DNA from: Fictibacillus norfolkensis
GTDB lineage: Bacteria > Bacillota > Bacilli > Bacillales > Fictibacillaceae
Direction: 5' to 3'
DNA: 64,000 bases
Assembly (NCBI RefSeq): GCF_014836645.1
Contig: NZ_JACSQM010000001.1
Coordinates: 372,001-436,000 of the forward strand
The notes beneath the pieces are model-generated. The model made no database searches and was not told the origin of the DNA. It worked only from the letters and a program-made list of their open reading frames with translations. How positions within the stretch are numbered: the first letter of the stretch is position 1; each line of letters starts with the position of its first letter. Of the stretch, positions 27,324 to 36,965 are shown one piece after another. The translations under genes were made by a program, and so were the position numbers.

Positions 27324-28484
27324 CTGAAACGTCTTTGGTGGTTCACAGGTATTATAGTCGTATTCTTTTCGACAATCGCATTTATATATATGTATAATAA
27401 CGCAGATTTACAAACGGTAGAAGAAAAAAAGCTACCGAAACAAGAAAATACATCTGAGCCTAAGGAAATAAAGACAGAGCCGATTTCTCCGGAACCTGAA
27501 GAAAAAACAACAGACCTCTCACTTGCTGCAGTTGGTGACATCTTGATTCATGATACGGTCTATAATAAAGCTAAAACAGCAAAAGGCTATGATTTTAATC
27601 GTAACTTCACCTCAGTAAAATCATATTTAACCGAGCCTGATATTACGATAGCTAACCAAGAAACAATGATCGGTGGTACACAGCTTGGCCTATCATCTTA
27701 TCCCTCGTTCAATTCACCTCATGAAGTAGGTGATGCTTTAAAAGCAAACGGTGTTGATCTTGTTACGTTAGCAAATAACCATACACTTGACCGTGGAGAA
27801 AAAGCGATCGTAAGTGCCTTGAACTATTGGAACCAAATAGATGTGATGTACACCGGTTCATATTTAACGGACAAAGACAGACAGAATATCAGACTGATCA
27901 AAAGAAATGACATTACGTTATCCTTTTTGAGTTATACATACGGAACGAACGGAATCCCTGTACCTACAGGCAAGAATCATCTTGTCAATCTGATCGAAGT
28001 AGAGAGAATCAAACGAGACATTAATGAGGCTAGAAAGTTATCTGATGTTAATGTGGTATCTCTTCATTTCGGAAACGAGTATGAAAGGATGCCGAATGAG
28101 TTTCAAAAAAATATCGTAAAAGTAGTAACCGAAGCCGGCGGAGACATCATTATCGGTCACCACCCGCATGTTCTGCAGCCTATAAAATGGGAGACCGCAA
28201 GTGACGGTTCAAAAACGTTCGTAGCCTATTCTCTTGGGAATTTCTTATCTGGTCAGAGACGGGAATATAAAGACATCGGTGGAATCGTTCAGCTTAAGGT
28301 AACAAAACGGCAAAAAGGATCGGAAAAAACCATCGAATTATCAGAACCGAAATTTCTGCCAACCTATGTAGATGGACCTTTTGTAATTCAACCTATGAAA
28401 GACTTACCTGCAATGAAAAAATCTTATGAAGAAATAAAAACACATATGAAGCAGTGGGTTCCCGAACTTACTTTTTTTGAATAA
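27324..28484 (+). CDS. CapA/PgsA-family metallophosphatase-like membrane protein
   Basis: About 386 residues: a short basic start (KRLWWF), one membrane helix GIIVVFFSTIAFIYMY, a Glu/Lys/Pro-rich spacer, then a CapA domain with LAAVGDILIHD, TIANQETMIGG, LANNHTLDRG, VVSLHFGNEY, IIIGHHPHVLQP and YSLGNFLSG. The family includes PgsA/CapA of poly-gamma-glutamate synthesis, but no pgsB or pgsC is nearby, so that role is not supported. The only good binding site, AAAGGGGG, is eight bases before a CTG at 27324; the in-frame ATG at 27297 has none, so a CTG start is proposed. Confidence 0.8.
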   Translation: MKRLWWFTGIIVVFFSTIAFIYMYNNADLQTVEEKKLPKQENTSEPKEIKTEPISPEPEEKTTDLSLAAVGDILIHDTVYNKAKTAKGYDFNRNFTSVKSYLTEPDITIANQETMIGGTQLGLSSYPSFNSPHEVGDALKANGVDLVTLANNHTLDRGEKAIVSALNYWNQIDVMYTGSYLTDKDRQNIRLIKRNDITLSFLSYTYGTNGIPVPTGKNHLVNLIEVERIKRDINEARKLSDVNVVSLHFGNEYERMPNEFQKNIVKVVTEAGGDIIIGHHPHVLQPIKWETASDGSKTFVAYSLGNFLSGQRREYKDIGGIVQLKVTKRQKGSEKTIELSEPKFLPTYVDGPFVIQPMKDLPAMKKSYEEIKTHMKQWVPELTFFE

Positions 28485-28499
28485 TCGTGCATAAAAATA

Positions 28500-28527
28500 G
28501 CTGACTCCTACTTTTTTAGGAGTCAGC
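28500..28527. terminator. Terminator between convergent genes
   Basis: Perfect stem GCTGACTCCTA/TAGGAGTCAGC with a T-rich tail on the minus strand. Confidence 0.75.
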
Positions 28528-28533
28528 GTACTT

Positions 28534-28683
28534 TTACTTTCCTTTTGATCTTGGGCTTTGGGTATCTCTTTTTGGTAATTCATCGCTAAATTTTTCATCA
28601 GAAAACTCTACATTCGTCATGCTTTCAGTTGGTGTTGAGTTATTTTTCTTCGCTGCATCCCAAGAGTGTTTACGTTTAGTCAT
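28534..28683 (-). CDS. Hypothetical 49-residue hydrophilic protein
   Basis: AGGAGGGA lies six bases before the ATG. The product, starting MTKRKHSWDAAKKNN and ending TQSPRSKGK, is fully hydrophilic with basic ends and an acidic centre (EFSDEKFSDELP), probably disordered. I do not recognise a named family; such short proteins are common near spore or stress genes in Bacillus. A terminator follows. Confidence 0.65.
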   Translation of the reverse strand: MTKRKHSWDAAKKNNSTPTESMTNVEFSDEKFSDELPKRDTQSPRSKGK

Positions 28684-28734
28684 GGTCTTTCCCTCCTTTT
28701 TTTTAGCATGTGTATTTTTCGTAAAAATAATAAA

Positions 28735-28761
28735 AGAGACAGATTCTTAGAATCTGTCTCT
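28735..28761 (-). terminator. yuiF terminator
   Basis: Near-perfect palindrome AGAGACAGATTCT/AGAATCTGTCTCT with TTTTATTATTTTT beyond on the minus strand. Confidence 0.85.
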
Positions 28762-28775
28762 ACAAAATGGAATCG

Positions 28776-30095
28776 TTATAATACCATCGCTGCAATAAAT
28801 CCAAAAGCAATCAATGGGATGTTGTAATGCAAAAATGTCGGTACACATGTATCCCAGATGTGATTATGCTGATTATCCACATTCAGACCAGAAGTAGGAC
28901 CTAGTGTACTGTCAGAAGCAGGAGAACCCGCATCACCTAAAGCGGCGGCTGTACCAATCAAGGCGATTGTCGCCATAACACTTAATCCTAATTCTCCAGC
29001 TAATGGCACAAAAATGGTTGTTATGATCGGAATCGTAGAGAACGAAGAGCCGATTCCCATCGTTACGAGCAATCCGATAACTAACATCAACAATACGCCA
29101 AGAGCCGTCGAGTTTCCGATGAAAGCAGCACTGTCTTTAACCAATGTTTCCACTTCCCCTGTCTCGCGCATCACGGCTGCAAAACCAGCGGCAGAGATCA
29201 TAACAAATCCAATATACGACATCATTTTCATACCATCAGTTAATATTGCATCTGAAGTATTTAACTTTAACTGTCCACTGAAATACAGAACGATTATCCC
29301 TGATAAAGCTCCGAAAATCATTGAATCGGTTTGTAGTTGTACAAACAATGTAGCTACAATAGCTAAAACAGCTACAAAGATCGAACGACCTGTATAAGAT
29401 ATATCATCAGTTTTTGTCATTCCTGTCGTTCTATCTTCATAATGACGTGGTTTACGATACGTAATAAAGACAGCAATCAACAGACCAACAATCATTCCTA
29501 GAGATGGAATCGTCATCGCAGCAGGAATTTGATCCATCTTTACAGATAGTCCACTATCTTTCATGTTTGTTTGAAGAATCTCATGAAAGATTCCTCCGAA
29601 CCCTACTGGAAACCACATGTAAGGTGTGACCAATCCGAAAGTGATGACAGTTGCAACTAACCTGCGGTCAAGCTGCAGTTCATTTAAAAAGTGCAGCAAT
29701 GGTGGAATAAAAATCGGAATGATCGCAATATGAACAGGAATTAAATTTTGTGAGAATGAAGAAATCATAAGGATGATAAATAGGATAAGTACTTTCGATA
29801 ATGACTTCTTCTTAGATTCTCCTTCTTTTCCGACCAAGACGATTGCTTTTTCTACCATCAGTTTAGGAAGACCTGTGCGAGATAACGCAACGGCAAAACT
29901 TCCTAATAACGCATAACTTAATGCGATGACTGCATTCGATCCTAACCCCTCAGTAAATACTGTTATGGTTTCTGTTAAACCCATTCCTGCTACAAATCCG
30001 CCAACTAAGGCTCCGATTAGCAAGGCTACAACAACATGTATACGCAAAAGGCTAAGTACTAGCATAACAGCTACCGCTAATACCACAGCATTCAT
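28776..30095 (-). CDS. yuiF: Na+/H+ antiporter-type transporter YuiF
   Basis: A 439-residue membrane protein with about twelve hydrophobic segments, of the NhaC-like antiporter/ion-transporter family. Conserved phrases include LLIGALVGGFVAGMGLTET, MGIGSSFSTIPIITTIFVPLA and the short GDAGSPASDSTLGPTSGLN loop near the C-terminus. GAGGAGGAAA precedes the ATG. It is by homology a sodium/proton antiporter; related proteins carry organic acids. It is a single-gene unit between the CapA-like gene and pepA, in the B. subtilis order. Confidence 0.88.
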   Translation of the reverse strand: MNAVVLAVAVMLVLSLLRIHVVVALLIGALVGGFVAGMGLTETITVFTEGLGSNAVIALSYALLGSFAVALSRTGLPKLMVEKAIVLVGKEGESKKKSLSKVLILFIILMISSFSQNLIPVHIAIIPIFIPPLLHFLNELQLDRRLVATVITFGLVTPYMWFPVGFGGIFHEILQTNMKDSGLSVKMDQIPAAMTIPSLGMIVGLLIAVFITYRKPRHYEDRTTGMTKTDDISYTGRSIFVAVLAIVATLFVQLQTDSMIFGALSGIIVLYFSGQLKLNTSDAILTDGMKMMSYIGFVMISAAGFAAVMRETGEVETLVKDSAAFIGNSTALGVLLMLVIGLLVTMGIGSSFSTIPIITTIFVPLAGELGLSVMATIALIGTAAALGDAGSPASDSTLGPTSGLNVDNQHNHIWDTCVPTFLHYNIPLIAFGFIAAMVL

Positions 30096-30202
30096 TACAT
30101 TTCCTCCTCAAGTAACTTTATCGCTTTATTTCGCTAAATCACTAATATGTTAAACCTTTAACAAATTAACATGGATAAAGGGGATTTGTCAAACACAAAA
30201 CA

Positions 30203-30234
30203 AAAACTGGCTCTCAACAGTGAGAACCAGTTTT
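30203..30234 (-). terminator. pepA terminator
   Basis: Arms AAAACTGG/CCAGTTTT with inner CTC/GAG stem. Confidence 0.8.
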
Positions 30235-30245
30235 CATCGTTCCTA

Positions 30246-31733
30246 TTAAGCTTTAAAATTTCTTACAAAGTTAACGAGTGTTCGAACCATAACACCAGTT
30301 GCTCCTTTAGGACCTAACTCTGTGGATTTTCCAGAATAGGCGGTACCTGCTATATCCAAATGGACCCAAGGCGTATTTTCAGCGAACTCACCTACAAACA
30401 ATCCACCCGTAATCGCATGACCAAGTCTGCCTGTTGAGTTGTTAAGATCTGCAACATCACTTGTTTTTAACATATCTTTAAATGGCTGAAAACTTGGAAG
30501 GAGCCACAATAATTCCGCTTCATCCGCTGCTGATTGCTTAATATGTTCATAGAACTCTTCATTGTTTGTTAGAGCACCAGTTGTACAATCTCCTAGTGCA
30601 ACGACCACTCCGCCAGTTAAGGTAGCAACGTCCACAATATATTTAGCACCTTGTTCCTTTGCATACGTAATCGCATCAGCTAGTATGAGACGCCCTTCTG
30701 CATCCGTGTTTCGAACTTCAATAGTCTTTCCACTCAGTGAAGTGATCACGTCTCCTGGCTTCATAGCCTCTCCGTTGATCAAGTTCTCAGAGGATGGAAT
30801 CACAAACATGATATTGATTTCTGGCTTCAGACGGCCGATCGCCTCCATCGCTCCCAATACTGCTGCACTTCCGCCCATATCGCTTTTCATCTCATGCATG
30901 TTTAGAGCAGGTTTAATGGAATAACCTCCCGCATCAAAGGTTAACCCTTTTCCTACTAAAGCTACATAAGAATCTTCCTTTTTCCCACCTTGATATTTTA
31001 CCGTGATCAATTTAGGAAGCTGATCTGAACCTTTACTTACTGCAAGTATCGCTCCCATTCCTAGCTTCTCCATGTCTTCTTTTTCAAGGATCTCATATTC
31101 CATGCCATATTCGAGCGCCACATCAATTGCTTCAGCGGCAAGATCTGTAGGTGTAAGAAGATTCGCAGGTGTGTTCACAAGATCTCGAGCAAGGTTAATA
31201 CCTTTACCATAAGCAAACCCGCTCGTCAGCCCAGCTTCAGCCTTACTGTTTTCTGTATAAACAGTTACAGATTCTAACCGCTTTTGAGGTTCATTCGTTT
31301 TCTTTTTGTAGTCTTCAAATTTATAAACTGCTATACCCGCTGCTTCACTAAAAGCATGGGCAAGCTTTTCGATTGAAAGCTGGTCTGTATGGAACGTATC
31401 CAGCAATATAGAGAAGTGTGTTCTCTTTTCTTTAGTGATTTCTTGTACTGCTCTTCCGAACGTGCTTCTAGCCTTGTCATAAGAAAAATCTTCACGCTTT
31501 CCTAGACCTGCAAAATAAACTCTTTTCGTGCCGAGCTGACCAAGTGTATTAAGCTTTTTTATGCTTTTTAGGCGATTTGAAAGATCCCCTTCTTTTATAA
31601 GATCAGTAATTGTTCCACTTAATTCCTTATCCATATCTGCCATTACACCAGTAAGTTTTGGTTCTTGAAATAAACCGACCAGTAGGACTTCTTCTTGTTG
31701 GCTAGTATTCCAAAGTTGTTTGATCGTAAACAT
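30246..31733 (-). CDS. pepA: Leucyl aminopeptidase (M17)
   Basis: A 495-residue cytosolic aminopeptidase; yuiE in B. subtilis. The C-terminal catalytic domain shows LVGKGLTFDAGGYSIKPA (Lys and Asp metal ligands), MKSDMGGSAAVLGAM and the M17 signature NTDAEGRLILADA. The N-terminal 170 residues are the regulatory macro-like domain. It removes N-terminal residues from peptides using two divalent metal ions as a hexamer. AGGGGGAA precedes the ATG; the gene is monocistronic. Confidence 0.96.
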   Translation of the reverse strand: MFTIKQLWNTSQQEEVLLVGLFQEPKLTGVMADMDKELSGTITDLIKEGDLSNRLKSIKKLNTLGQLGTKRVYFAGLGKREDFSYDKARSTFGRAVQEITKEKRTHFSILLDTFHTDQLSIEKLAHAFSEAAGIAVYKFEDYKKKTNEPQKRLESVTVYTENSKAEAGLTSGFAYGKGINLARDLVNTPANLLTPTDLAAEAIDVALEYGMEYEILEKEDMEKLGMGAILAVSKGSDQLPKLITVKYQGGKKEDSYVALVGKGLTFDAGGYSIKPALNMHEMKSDMGGSAAVLGAMEAIGRLKPEINIMFVIPSSENLINGEAMKPGDVITSLSGKTIEVRNTDAEGRLILADAITYAKEQGAKYIVDVATLTGGVVVALGDCTTGALTNNEEFYEHIKQSAADEAELLWLLPSFQPFKDMLKTSDVADLNNSTGRLGHAITGGLFVGEFAENTPWVHLDIAGTAYSGKSTELGPKGATGVMVRTLVNFVRNFKA

Positions 31734-31814
31734 GTTAAAGTTCCCCCTTATTCGTTATAAAGCTCTGCATCTCATTATACTCTTTCTTTTAGAATATTTC
31801 GAATTCACGATGCT

Positions 31815-32192
31815 TTATTCTTCTAAATTCAAATAAAGCTTTGGAAGAACAGGCAGTTGAACAACTTCTTCAAATTCCACTCTGTTTAGATCATTAGGGA
31901 TGACTTTAAGACATTGTTCAATAAATAATAGTACTTTCTCCACATTCAACTGCCAATGAATTGGTTTATACGGAGTTAGATACTCTTCAGCCACTCTCAT
32001 CATTTGTCTAGCTCCTTTAAGGTTTCCATATTCATAATGATAAAGAGCGACCGTCATCTGTAGCAACCCTTTAATAAAGAGATTACTGCGGTCAGTGAGC
32101 CACACTTCTTCTAATAGATCGTGACCTGTGTAATAATCTCCATCATTAAAAACAATGAAGAATTCATAATACTCCTCCGGAAAATACTCCAT
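31815..32192 (-). CDS. DUF309 family protein
   Basis: A 125-residue helical protein of the DUF309 family, recognised from FNDGDYYTGHDLLEEVW and FIKGLLQMTVALYHYEYGNLKGA (each in part); the conserved H-x-x-x-E pairs look like metal ligands but no function is established. The ATG at 32192 is chosen because AAGGAGGAAACAAGA precedes it. It stands between pepA and yuiD. Confidence 0.8.
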   Translation of the reverse strand: MEYFPEEYYEFFIVFNDGDYYTGHDLLEEVWLTDRSNLFIKGLLQMTVALYHYEYGNLKGARQMMRVAEEYLTPYKPIHWQLNVEKVLLFIEQCLKVIPNDLNRVEFEEVVQLPVLPKLYLNLEE

Positions 32193-32304
32193 TCTTGTTT
32201 CCTCCTTCAATCCATGTTACGCAAAGATTGAACTAGTCCTAAATCGGGTAACAACTATCTAAAACAGCCATACTATAAACCACCCTATTGAAAGGATAAT
32301 CCTC

Positions 32305-32787
32305 ATGCCAGATATTCTATTGAATTTCCCATTAATAGCAGCTTTACTTGGTGTATTTTCTGCACAATTCTTAAAAATCCCTATCCATTTTTATCATACT
32401 AGAAAAATTAGATGGGAGTTATTTATTAGTACAGGAGGAATGCCTAGTTCACACTCAGCTTCTGTTACTTCCTTAGCTACCGCCGTTGGAGCCTTACACG
32501 GAATGGGTTCAACTCTCTTCGCCATCGCTGCCATGTTTGCGATCATCGTCATGTACGATGCAAAAGGTATCCGTTGGCATGCAGGAGAACAAGCAGCCGT
32601 ATTGAATGACTTAGTAGAAGAATTCAGAAACCATGTGAGGGAATCAGAGAGATTTCAAGAAAAAAAGGTGGAAGAACAAAGAAAAGAATTAAAAGAACTT
32701 CTTGGACATCGTCCTAGTGAAGTGTTTTTTGGCGGACTTCTTGGAATTCTTCAAACATTACTCTTGTCATGGTTGTTCATATCATAG
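32305..32787 (+). CDS. yuiD: Divergent PAP2-family membrane protein YuiD
   Basis: A 160-residue protein with four hydrophobic segments and the divergent PAP2 signature: GGMPSSHSASVTSLATAVG (phosphatase-like SHS) and MYDAKGIRWHAGEQAAVLN. Members are acid-phosphatase/vanadium-haloperoxidase related membrane proteins of unknown substrate. AAAGGATAA precedes the ATG. The downstream cobalamin-binding-like gene starts 13 bases after its stop, so the pair forms an operon. Confidence 0.85.
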   Translation: MPDILLNFPLIAALLGVFSAQFLKIPIHFYHTRKIRWELFISTGGMPSSHSASVTSLATAVGALHGMGSTLFAIAAMFAIIVMYDAKGIRWHAGEQAAVLNDLVEEFRNHVRESERFQEKKVEEQRKELKELLGHRPSEVFFGGLLGILQTLLLSWLFIS

Positions 32788-32800
32788 GAGGTTCTTCTCT

Positions 32801-33631
32801 TTGAGAATCATATCAATTTGCCCAAGTAACACCGAATTGTTGCATTATTTAGGATTAACTTCAGAGTTGATCGGAGTCGATGACTTTTCAGATTGGCCAA
32901 AGGATATCGAAAAACTTCCGAGATTAGGTCCAGATCTATCGATTGACATGGATAAACTTCAATCTCTAGAGCCTGATCTTGTACTAGCTAGTTTAAGTGT
33001 ACCTGGAATGGAGAAAAACATAGAGGAATTAGAACGTCGCAGTATACCACATGTCATTTATAATCCACAAAGTCTTACTGATATCCAAAATGATCTGCTC
33101 GATCTTGGCAAAAGAACTAATAAGATGGCAGAAGCTAAAAAGGTAACTGAATGGATGAAGAATGAGATCAATCAATACGAGAAAATAAGCAACTCGATAA
33201 AAGACAGAAAAAAAGTATATTTTGAATGGTGGCCAAAGCCTATCTTTACGCCAGGTAAAGTGAATTGGCTTACAGAGATCGCTTATCTTGCTGGAGGAGA
33301 AAACTTGTTTCAAGACGTAGAACTGGCAAGTGTACAAACATCGTGGGAAGACGTGGTTCACCGTAAGCCAGAAATCATAGGAATGGTTTGGGTCGGTGTC
33401 AAAACAGATAAGATGCAGATTTCACATATTCAAAAGCGAGAGGGCTGGGACCATTTGGAGGCTGATCTTCGTACTGAGATCTTCAAACTTGAGGAGTCCC
33501 TCTTCTGCCGTCCATCACCACGATTAATCATCGGTATGAAACGATTAGCTGCTCTTATACATCCGAATGATTTTCCTGTTTTCTTACCAGAGGAAGAAGA
33601 GAGCTACATAAAAAAGCTTCAGGTCACGTAA
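32801..33631 (+). CDS. BtuF-like cobalamin-binding protein without signal peptide
   Basis: The TTG at 32801 lies eight bases after AGGAGGTT at the end of yuiD, giving 276 residues. The fold is the helical-backbone periplasmic-binding type: RIISICPSNTELLHYLGL, LEPDLVLAS, KKVYFEWWPKPIFTPGK, WLTEIAYLAGGENLF and a C-terminal KRLAALIHP. This is the BtuF/cobalamin-binding group. The N-terminus goes straight into the first strand, with no signal peptide or lipobox, so the protein appears cytosolic, and no permease or ATPase gene is adjacent. It may bind a corrinoid or act in salvage; that is inference. Confidence 0.78.
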   Translation: MRIISICPSNTELLHYLGLTSELIGVDDFSDWPKDIEKLPRLGPDLSIDMDKLQSLEPDLVLASLSVPGMEKNIEELERRSIPHVIYNPQSLTDIQNDLLDLGKRTNKMAEAKKVTEWMKNEINQYEKISNSIKDRKKVYFEWWPKPIFTPGKVNWLTEIAYLAGGENLFQDVELASVQTSWEDVVHRKPEIIGMVWVGVKTDKMQISHIQKREGWDHLEADLRTEIFKLEESLFCRPSPRLIIGMKRLAALIHPNDFPVFLPEEEESYIKKLQVT

Positions 33632-33643
33632 ACCTGAAGCTTC
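33613..33643. terminator. Bidirectional terminator
   Basis: Perfect stem AAGCTTCAGGT/ACCTGAAGCTT spanning the stop codon of the plus-strand gene. Confidence 0.75.
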
Positions 33644-33645
33644 TA

Positions 33646-34326
33646 TCATTTATATAAGTATTGCTGCCTAAACACTTGCATGGACTTTTCTTCGTTTAGA
33701 TCATTCAGTTCATTTTCTGTAAGCTTTCCGTCTCCGCGCTCGACTATATACACATCAATATTCTTCTTGCCCCACTTTTTATACACTTCTTCTACCGTGT
33801 TATAAAATAGATCTAACCTGTTCCCTTTAATGGCTGATCCCGTATCTGCAACTACTCCATATCCGTATCCGGGAATCCATAGAACCGTACCGATCGGAAA
33901 AACTGCAGGATCTGCTGCAATGGTAGAATAAAGGTCTCTTCTTACCTTTAAACCTGATTTAGTGATTCCGTATGCAGGATGACTTTTCGACTTACCTGTA
34001 CTCTCCTGACCTGCCGTGTAGCCTGTTGCTGTCACATGAACAGAAGGATATCGAGTTAGGTTCATCTCATCTTCAAGAGATCGCTGTTTCACCTCAGCAG
34101 ATGAAAGCAAGAGGTTAGGCTTATAAATGGTAGGCAAAGTCTTTAAAGACTCTGTTAAAATACTAAGTGTCGTCTCAACAATCTTGTTGTCTGATTGTTT
34201 TTCATCTAACCAAGTCGCTAGATCATCTGCCTCTACACCAGAAATGGAACGAAATGTTGTAAATACAGCACATATAAATAGGATAACGATCGTGGTTCGC
34301 TTTACAATTTTTCTTAAAATCAACAA
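33646..34326 (-). CDS. yuiC: 3D-domain protein YuiC
   Basis: A 226-residue protein: basic N-terminus, one hydrophobic signal/anchor ([15 protein letters not shown]), a linker, then a 3D domain from about residue 95 with [49 protein letters not shown] (in the usual order; the three conserved Asp residues are in this stretch). The 3D domain is the catalytic domain of MltA/Sps-type murein transglycosylases; YuiC from B. subtilis has been shown to act on peptidoglycan. GAGGAG lies ten bases before the TTG start. Confidence 0.88.
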   Translation of the reverse strand: MLILRKIVKRTTIVILFICAVFTTFRSISGVEADDLATWLDEKQSDNKIVETTLSILTESLKTLPTIYKPNLLLSSAEVKQRSLEDEMNLTRYPSVHVTATGYTAGQESTGKSKSHPAYGITKSGLKVRRDLYSTIAADPAVFPIGTVLWIPGYGYGVVADTGSAIKGNRLDLFYNTVEEVYKKWGKKNIDVYIVERGDGKLTENELNDLNEEKSMQVFRQQYLYK

Positions 34327-34413
34327 AAATTGTCCACTCCTCTCCTATCTATTCCTTCCCCGGCTGGTTGTTATGTATACCCGTTTGAAATAAAAGGAAA
34401 AAAAGTGCAAATA

Positions 34414-34440
34414 AAAAAACCCCTATAAGAGGGGCTTTTT
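34414..34440 (-). terminator. yuiB terminator
   Basis: Arms AAAACCCCT/AGGGGCTTTT directly at the end of yuiB. Confidence 0.75.
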
Positions 34441-34762
34441 AAAACATCTGATAACCGCGTACTCGAAGCATCTTAATAGCAACTCCGGATAGAATCGCAC
34501 CGATCAATCCGAATGCAAGTATCGTAATATCTGATGCAGATAAATTTAAAAGATCACTTCCAAGTAATTGAAAGCTCGTACCTGGCTTAGTAAAATACTC
34601 GAAAAAACGAATGTCATCTACAATCATTATGACGACTATTGGGTATAGAATAACCATAAACCAAGTAGCACGTAAGAGCATGTTAAACAAGAAACCGATT
34701 CCAAAGAACAGAACCATAAAAAGCAACATTGAAATAATGAATTGCGGCAATAGCAAATCCAT
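34439..34762 (-). CDS. yuiB: Small membrane protein YuiB
   Basis: A 107-residue protein with three membrane helices and the start MDLLLPQFIISMLLF. By sequence and by its place between yuiA and yuiC it is YuiB, a family of unknown function restricted to Bacillaceae. The binding site GGGGGTG is ten bases before the ATG. It may be co-transcribed with yuiA. Confidence 0.82.
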   Translation of the reverse strand: MDLLLPQFIISMLLFMVLFFGIGFLFNMLLRATWFMVILYPIVVIMIVDDIRFFEYFTKPGTSFQLLGSDLLNLSASDITILAFGLIGAILSGVAIKMLRVRGYQMF

Positions 34763-34843
34763 GATGTAGACACCCCCATATATCTGAAGTTAGTTTACTA
34801 AACGGGGGCATATACGTCAATCGTGTTTGAGAGCGTTACAGTT

Positions 34844-34975
34844 CTAAGCTCTTTTTTTGCCGCTTCCGCAGCATTCCACACACGTTTCAGATCCTCCAAG
34901 CAAGAGCTGAAAATAACCTTTTCCCTCACAGTATGGACATTGATCATGTTTTTTCTGAATCGCATGTTTTCTCAT
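34844..34975 (-). CDS. yuiA: Small zinc-finger-like protein YuiA
   Basis: A 43-residue protein starting MRKHAIQ, with AGGGAG nine bases before the ATG at 34975. It has CPYCEGKGYF and CVECCGSGKK, that is, two CxxCxGxG-type half sites as in DnaJ zinc fingers, so it very likely binds one zinc ion. Location next to yuiB matches B. subtilis. Function is unknown. Confidence 0.8.
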   Translation of the reverse strand: MRKHAIQKKHDQCPYCEGKGYFQLLLGGSETCVECCGSGKKRA

Positions 34976-35199
34976 GTTGTAACACTCCCTTTTTTTGTTT
35001 AAATTTTCAGATAATAATAACAAGGAAATAAAGAATTGAAAAACCGGTTTTAAAGCGAAATATCTCAATGTAAGCGTCATCATCATAAACATTCTTTAAT
35101 TTTCAGAATATTTCGTACATTTTTGTTATTCTTTCTATAAAAATAATCAGAGCTTTACTGAAGGCCCCGATCGAAACTTTCTCTATATGTAAAACCTGC

Positions 35200-35688
35200 C
35201 TACTCTTTTCTACAATCCATAATCTTATAAGTGGTATAACCAAATACGTCTCCAGGATTGATTTTATCTTCTAAAAACTTCACTTTTCTATCCATAAAGT
35301 AATGAATCATTAGAGAAGTATCCGGATCTGCTCTTAATTCTTCAGGCATCATAAACGCAGCAGTTTCAATTTCACTTGAATGCTGTGATAGATCTCCCTG
35401 CTTTTTTTTTAATAAAAACACAACCATATTATCACTAATTGTTTCTTTTATAACCCCTGAGCGTATACCAAGTATTGTACTAACTTCTCCAACGATGCCT
35501 GTCTCTTCATAAACTTCACGAACAGCAGCCTCGTCAACCGTTTCTCCTGCATCTACAAAGCCAGCCGGTATGGACCATTTCCCCTTAAGGCCACCATAGT
35601 TCTTTTTCACGACAAGCCACTTTCCATCCTCGTCGATCAGTAGGCCAGCCGCTGCAAGCCATACGTTTCCTCTGTCTTTTTTCGTCAT
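35200..35688 (-). CDS. Nudix hydrolase
   Basis: A 162-residue Nudix protein with the full box GFVDAGETVDEAAVREVYEETG (in two overlapping parts, residues about 42-63), the metal and pyrophosphate site. The N-terminal WLAAAGLLIDEDGKWLVVKKNYGGLKGKW resembles the YjhB/ADP-ribose or nucleoside diphosphate-derivative hydrolases. It hydrolyses a nucleotide pyrophosphate bond in the cytosol; the substrate is not predictable. It follows yumB's terminator on the same strand. Confidence 0.87.
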   Translation of the reverse strand: MTKKDRGNVWLAAAGLLIDEDGKWLVVKKNYGGLKGKWSIPAGFVDAGETVDEAAVREVYEETGIVGEVSTILGIRSGVIKETISDNMVVFLLKKKQGDLSQHSSEIETAAFMMPEELRADPDTSLMIHYFMDRKVKFLEDKINPGDVFGYTTYKIMDCRKE

Positions 35689-35719
35689 TTAGCACGCTCG
35701 CCTTTCTCAATGTAATAAA

Positions 35720-35750
35720 AAAGAACAGAAGCTTTACGCTTCTGCTCTTA
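35720..35750 (-). terminator. yumB terminator
   Basis: Arms AAGAACAGAAGC/GCTTCTGCTCTT with T tract. Confidence 0.8.
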
Positions 35751-35765
35751 GTTTACCATTATCCA

Positions 35766-36965
35766 TTAAAACAGTTTTAATTTACCTTTTTTAATAACCA
35801 TCGGTACCCCACCTAGTAAGAACAGGTAACGGTTATCAATTACTTTTTTCATTGCAGATGCAGTTGCACCGAATAATTTCTTGTTTCCGACTTTACCAAT
35901 CGCTTCACCTTTACCTAGGGACGCAACTGTACCTTTAATATCAGGTTTAAACTCTTCAAGCTTTCCACCGTTCATCAATGCTTTGATGTTACGGCCAATT
36001 GTGTAAGCTTGTTGAATAGCAATTTGAGCTGTTGGAGGATATGGACGGTTTGCTTCCTCATCGATGATAAGTGCACAATCTCCTGCAACAAAAATATAAT
36101 CAAATCCAGGCATGCGAAGATCTTTGTCGACTTTAACACGTCCGCGCATCGTCTCGAATCCAGCTTCTTCAACTAAATGGTTACCACGAACTCCACCCGT
36201 CCAAACGATTGTAGAAGCTTTGATCTCTTCACCATTTGCAAGAATTACACCATCTTCATTACACTCTTTGATCGGTGTGCTTACAAGGAATTCAACGCCA
36301 CGACGTTCTAGGTTATTGATCGCATACTCAACAAGTTCTTCATCAAATCCAGGAAGTACTGTTGGAGCAGCCTCAATGTTTACGATTCGAACTTTTTCAC
36401 GAGGAATATCATACTCACGGCAAAGCTCAGGAACACGGTCAGCAAGTTCACCTACGAATTCAATTCCTGTAAATCCAGCTCCACCTACTACGATTGTAAT
36501 AAGTTCATCAGGTTGTCCTTCGTTATTGTAACGAGCGAAAGAATAATCAATATGCTCGCGAATTTTACGAACAGAGTTGATGCTGCGAATACTGAATGCA
36601 TTTTCTTTAAGACCTTGGATACCGAACGTTTCAGGATCAGAACCAAGCGCAATAATTAAGTAGTCGTATGTTAATTCTTGATTATCTAAGATAACTAGCT
36701 TTTCATCTTTCTTGATTTCTTTAACTGTATCTTGAACAAAATTCACTTTGTTCATATCGATAATGTTATCGATCATGATACGTGTTTTGTCATGATGCAA
36801 AGTTCCCGCTGCATTCTCATGAAGCCACGTTGTTTGGTAATGATAGTTGTGCTTATTTACTAACGTGATCTCAGCTTCGTCAGAACCTAGCTCTTTTTGT
36901 AAACGTACAGCTGACATGATTCCGCCGTAGCCGCCGCCTAATATTAGAATTTTTGGCTTACTCAT
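35766..36965 (-). CDS. yumB: Type II NADH dehydrogenase (YumB/Ndh)
   Basis: A 399-residue single-subunit NADH:menaquinone oxidoreductase. The FAD loop is [17 protein letters not shown] at the N-terminus, the NADH loop [19 protein letters not shown] (about 164-182), and the FAD-ribityl site FVAGDCALI precedes the quinone-side AQIAIQQA motif. It transfers electrons without pumping protons and sits on the inner face of the membrane through its C-terminus. A Rex-type operator lies about 75 bases before the ATG, which supports redox control by the NADH/NAD ratio. Confidence 0.93.
   Translation of the reverse strand: MSKPKILILGGGYGGIMSAVRLQKELGSDEAEITLVNKHNYHYQTTWLHENAAGTLHHDKTRIMIDNIIDMNKVNFVQDTVKEIKKDEKLVILDNQELTYDYLIIALGSDPETFGIQGLKENAFSIRSINSVRKIREHIDYSFARYNNEGQPDELITIVVGGAGFTGIEFVGELADRVPELCREYDIPREKVRIVNIEAAPTVLPGFDEELVEYAINNLERRGVEFLVSTPIKECNEDGVILANGEEIKASTIVWTGGVRGNHLVEEAGFETMRGRVKVDKDLRMPGFDYIFVAGDCALIIDEEANRPYPPTAQIAIQQAYTIGRNIKALMNGGKLEEFKPDIKGTVASLGKGEAIGKVGNKKLFGATASAMKKVIDNRYLFLLGGVPMVIKKGKLKLF

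Noticed and set aside
27324-28484. Poly-gamma-glutamate capsule locus
   Set aside because: Only a CapA-like gene is present; pgsB and pgsC are absent.
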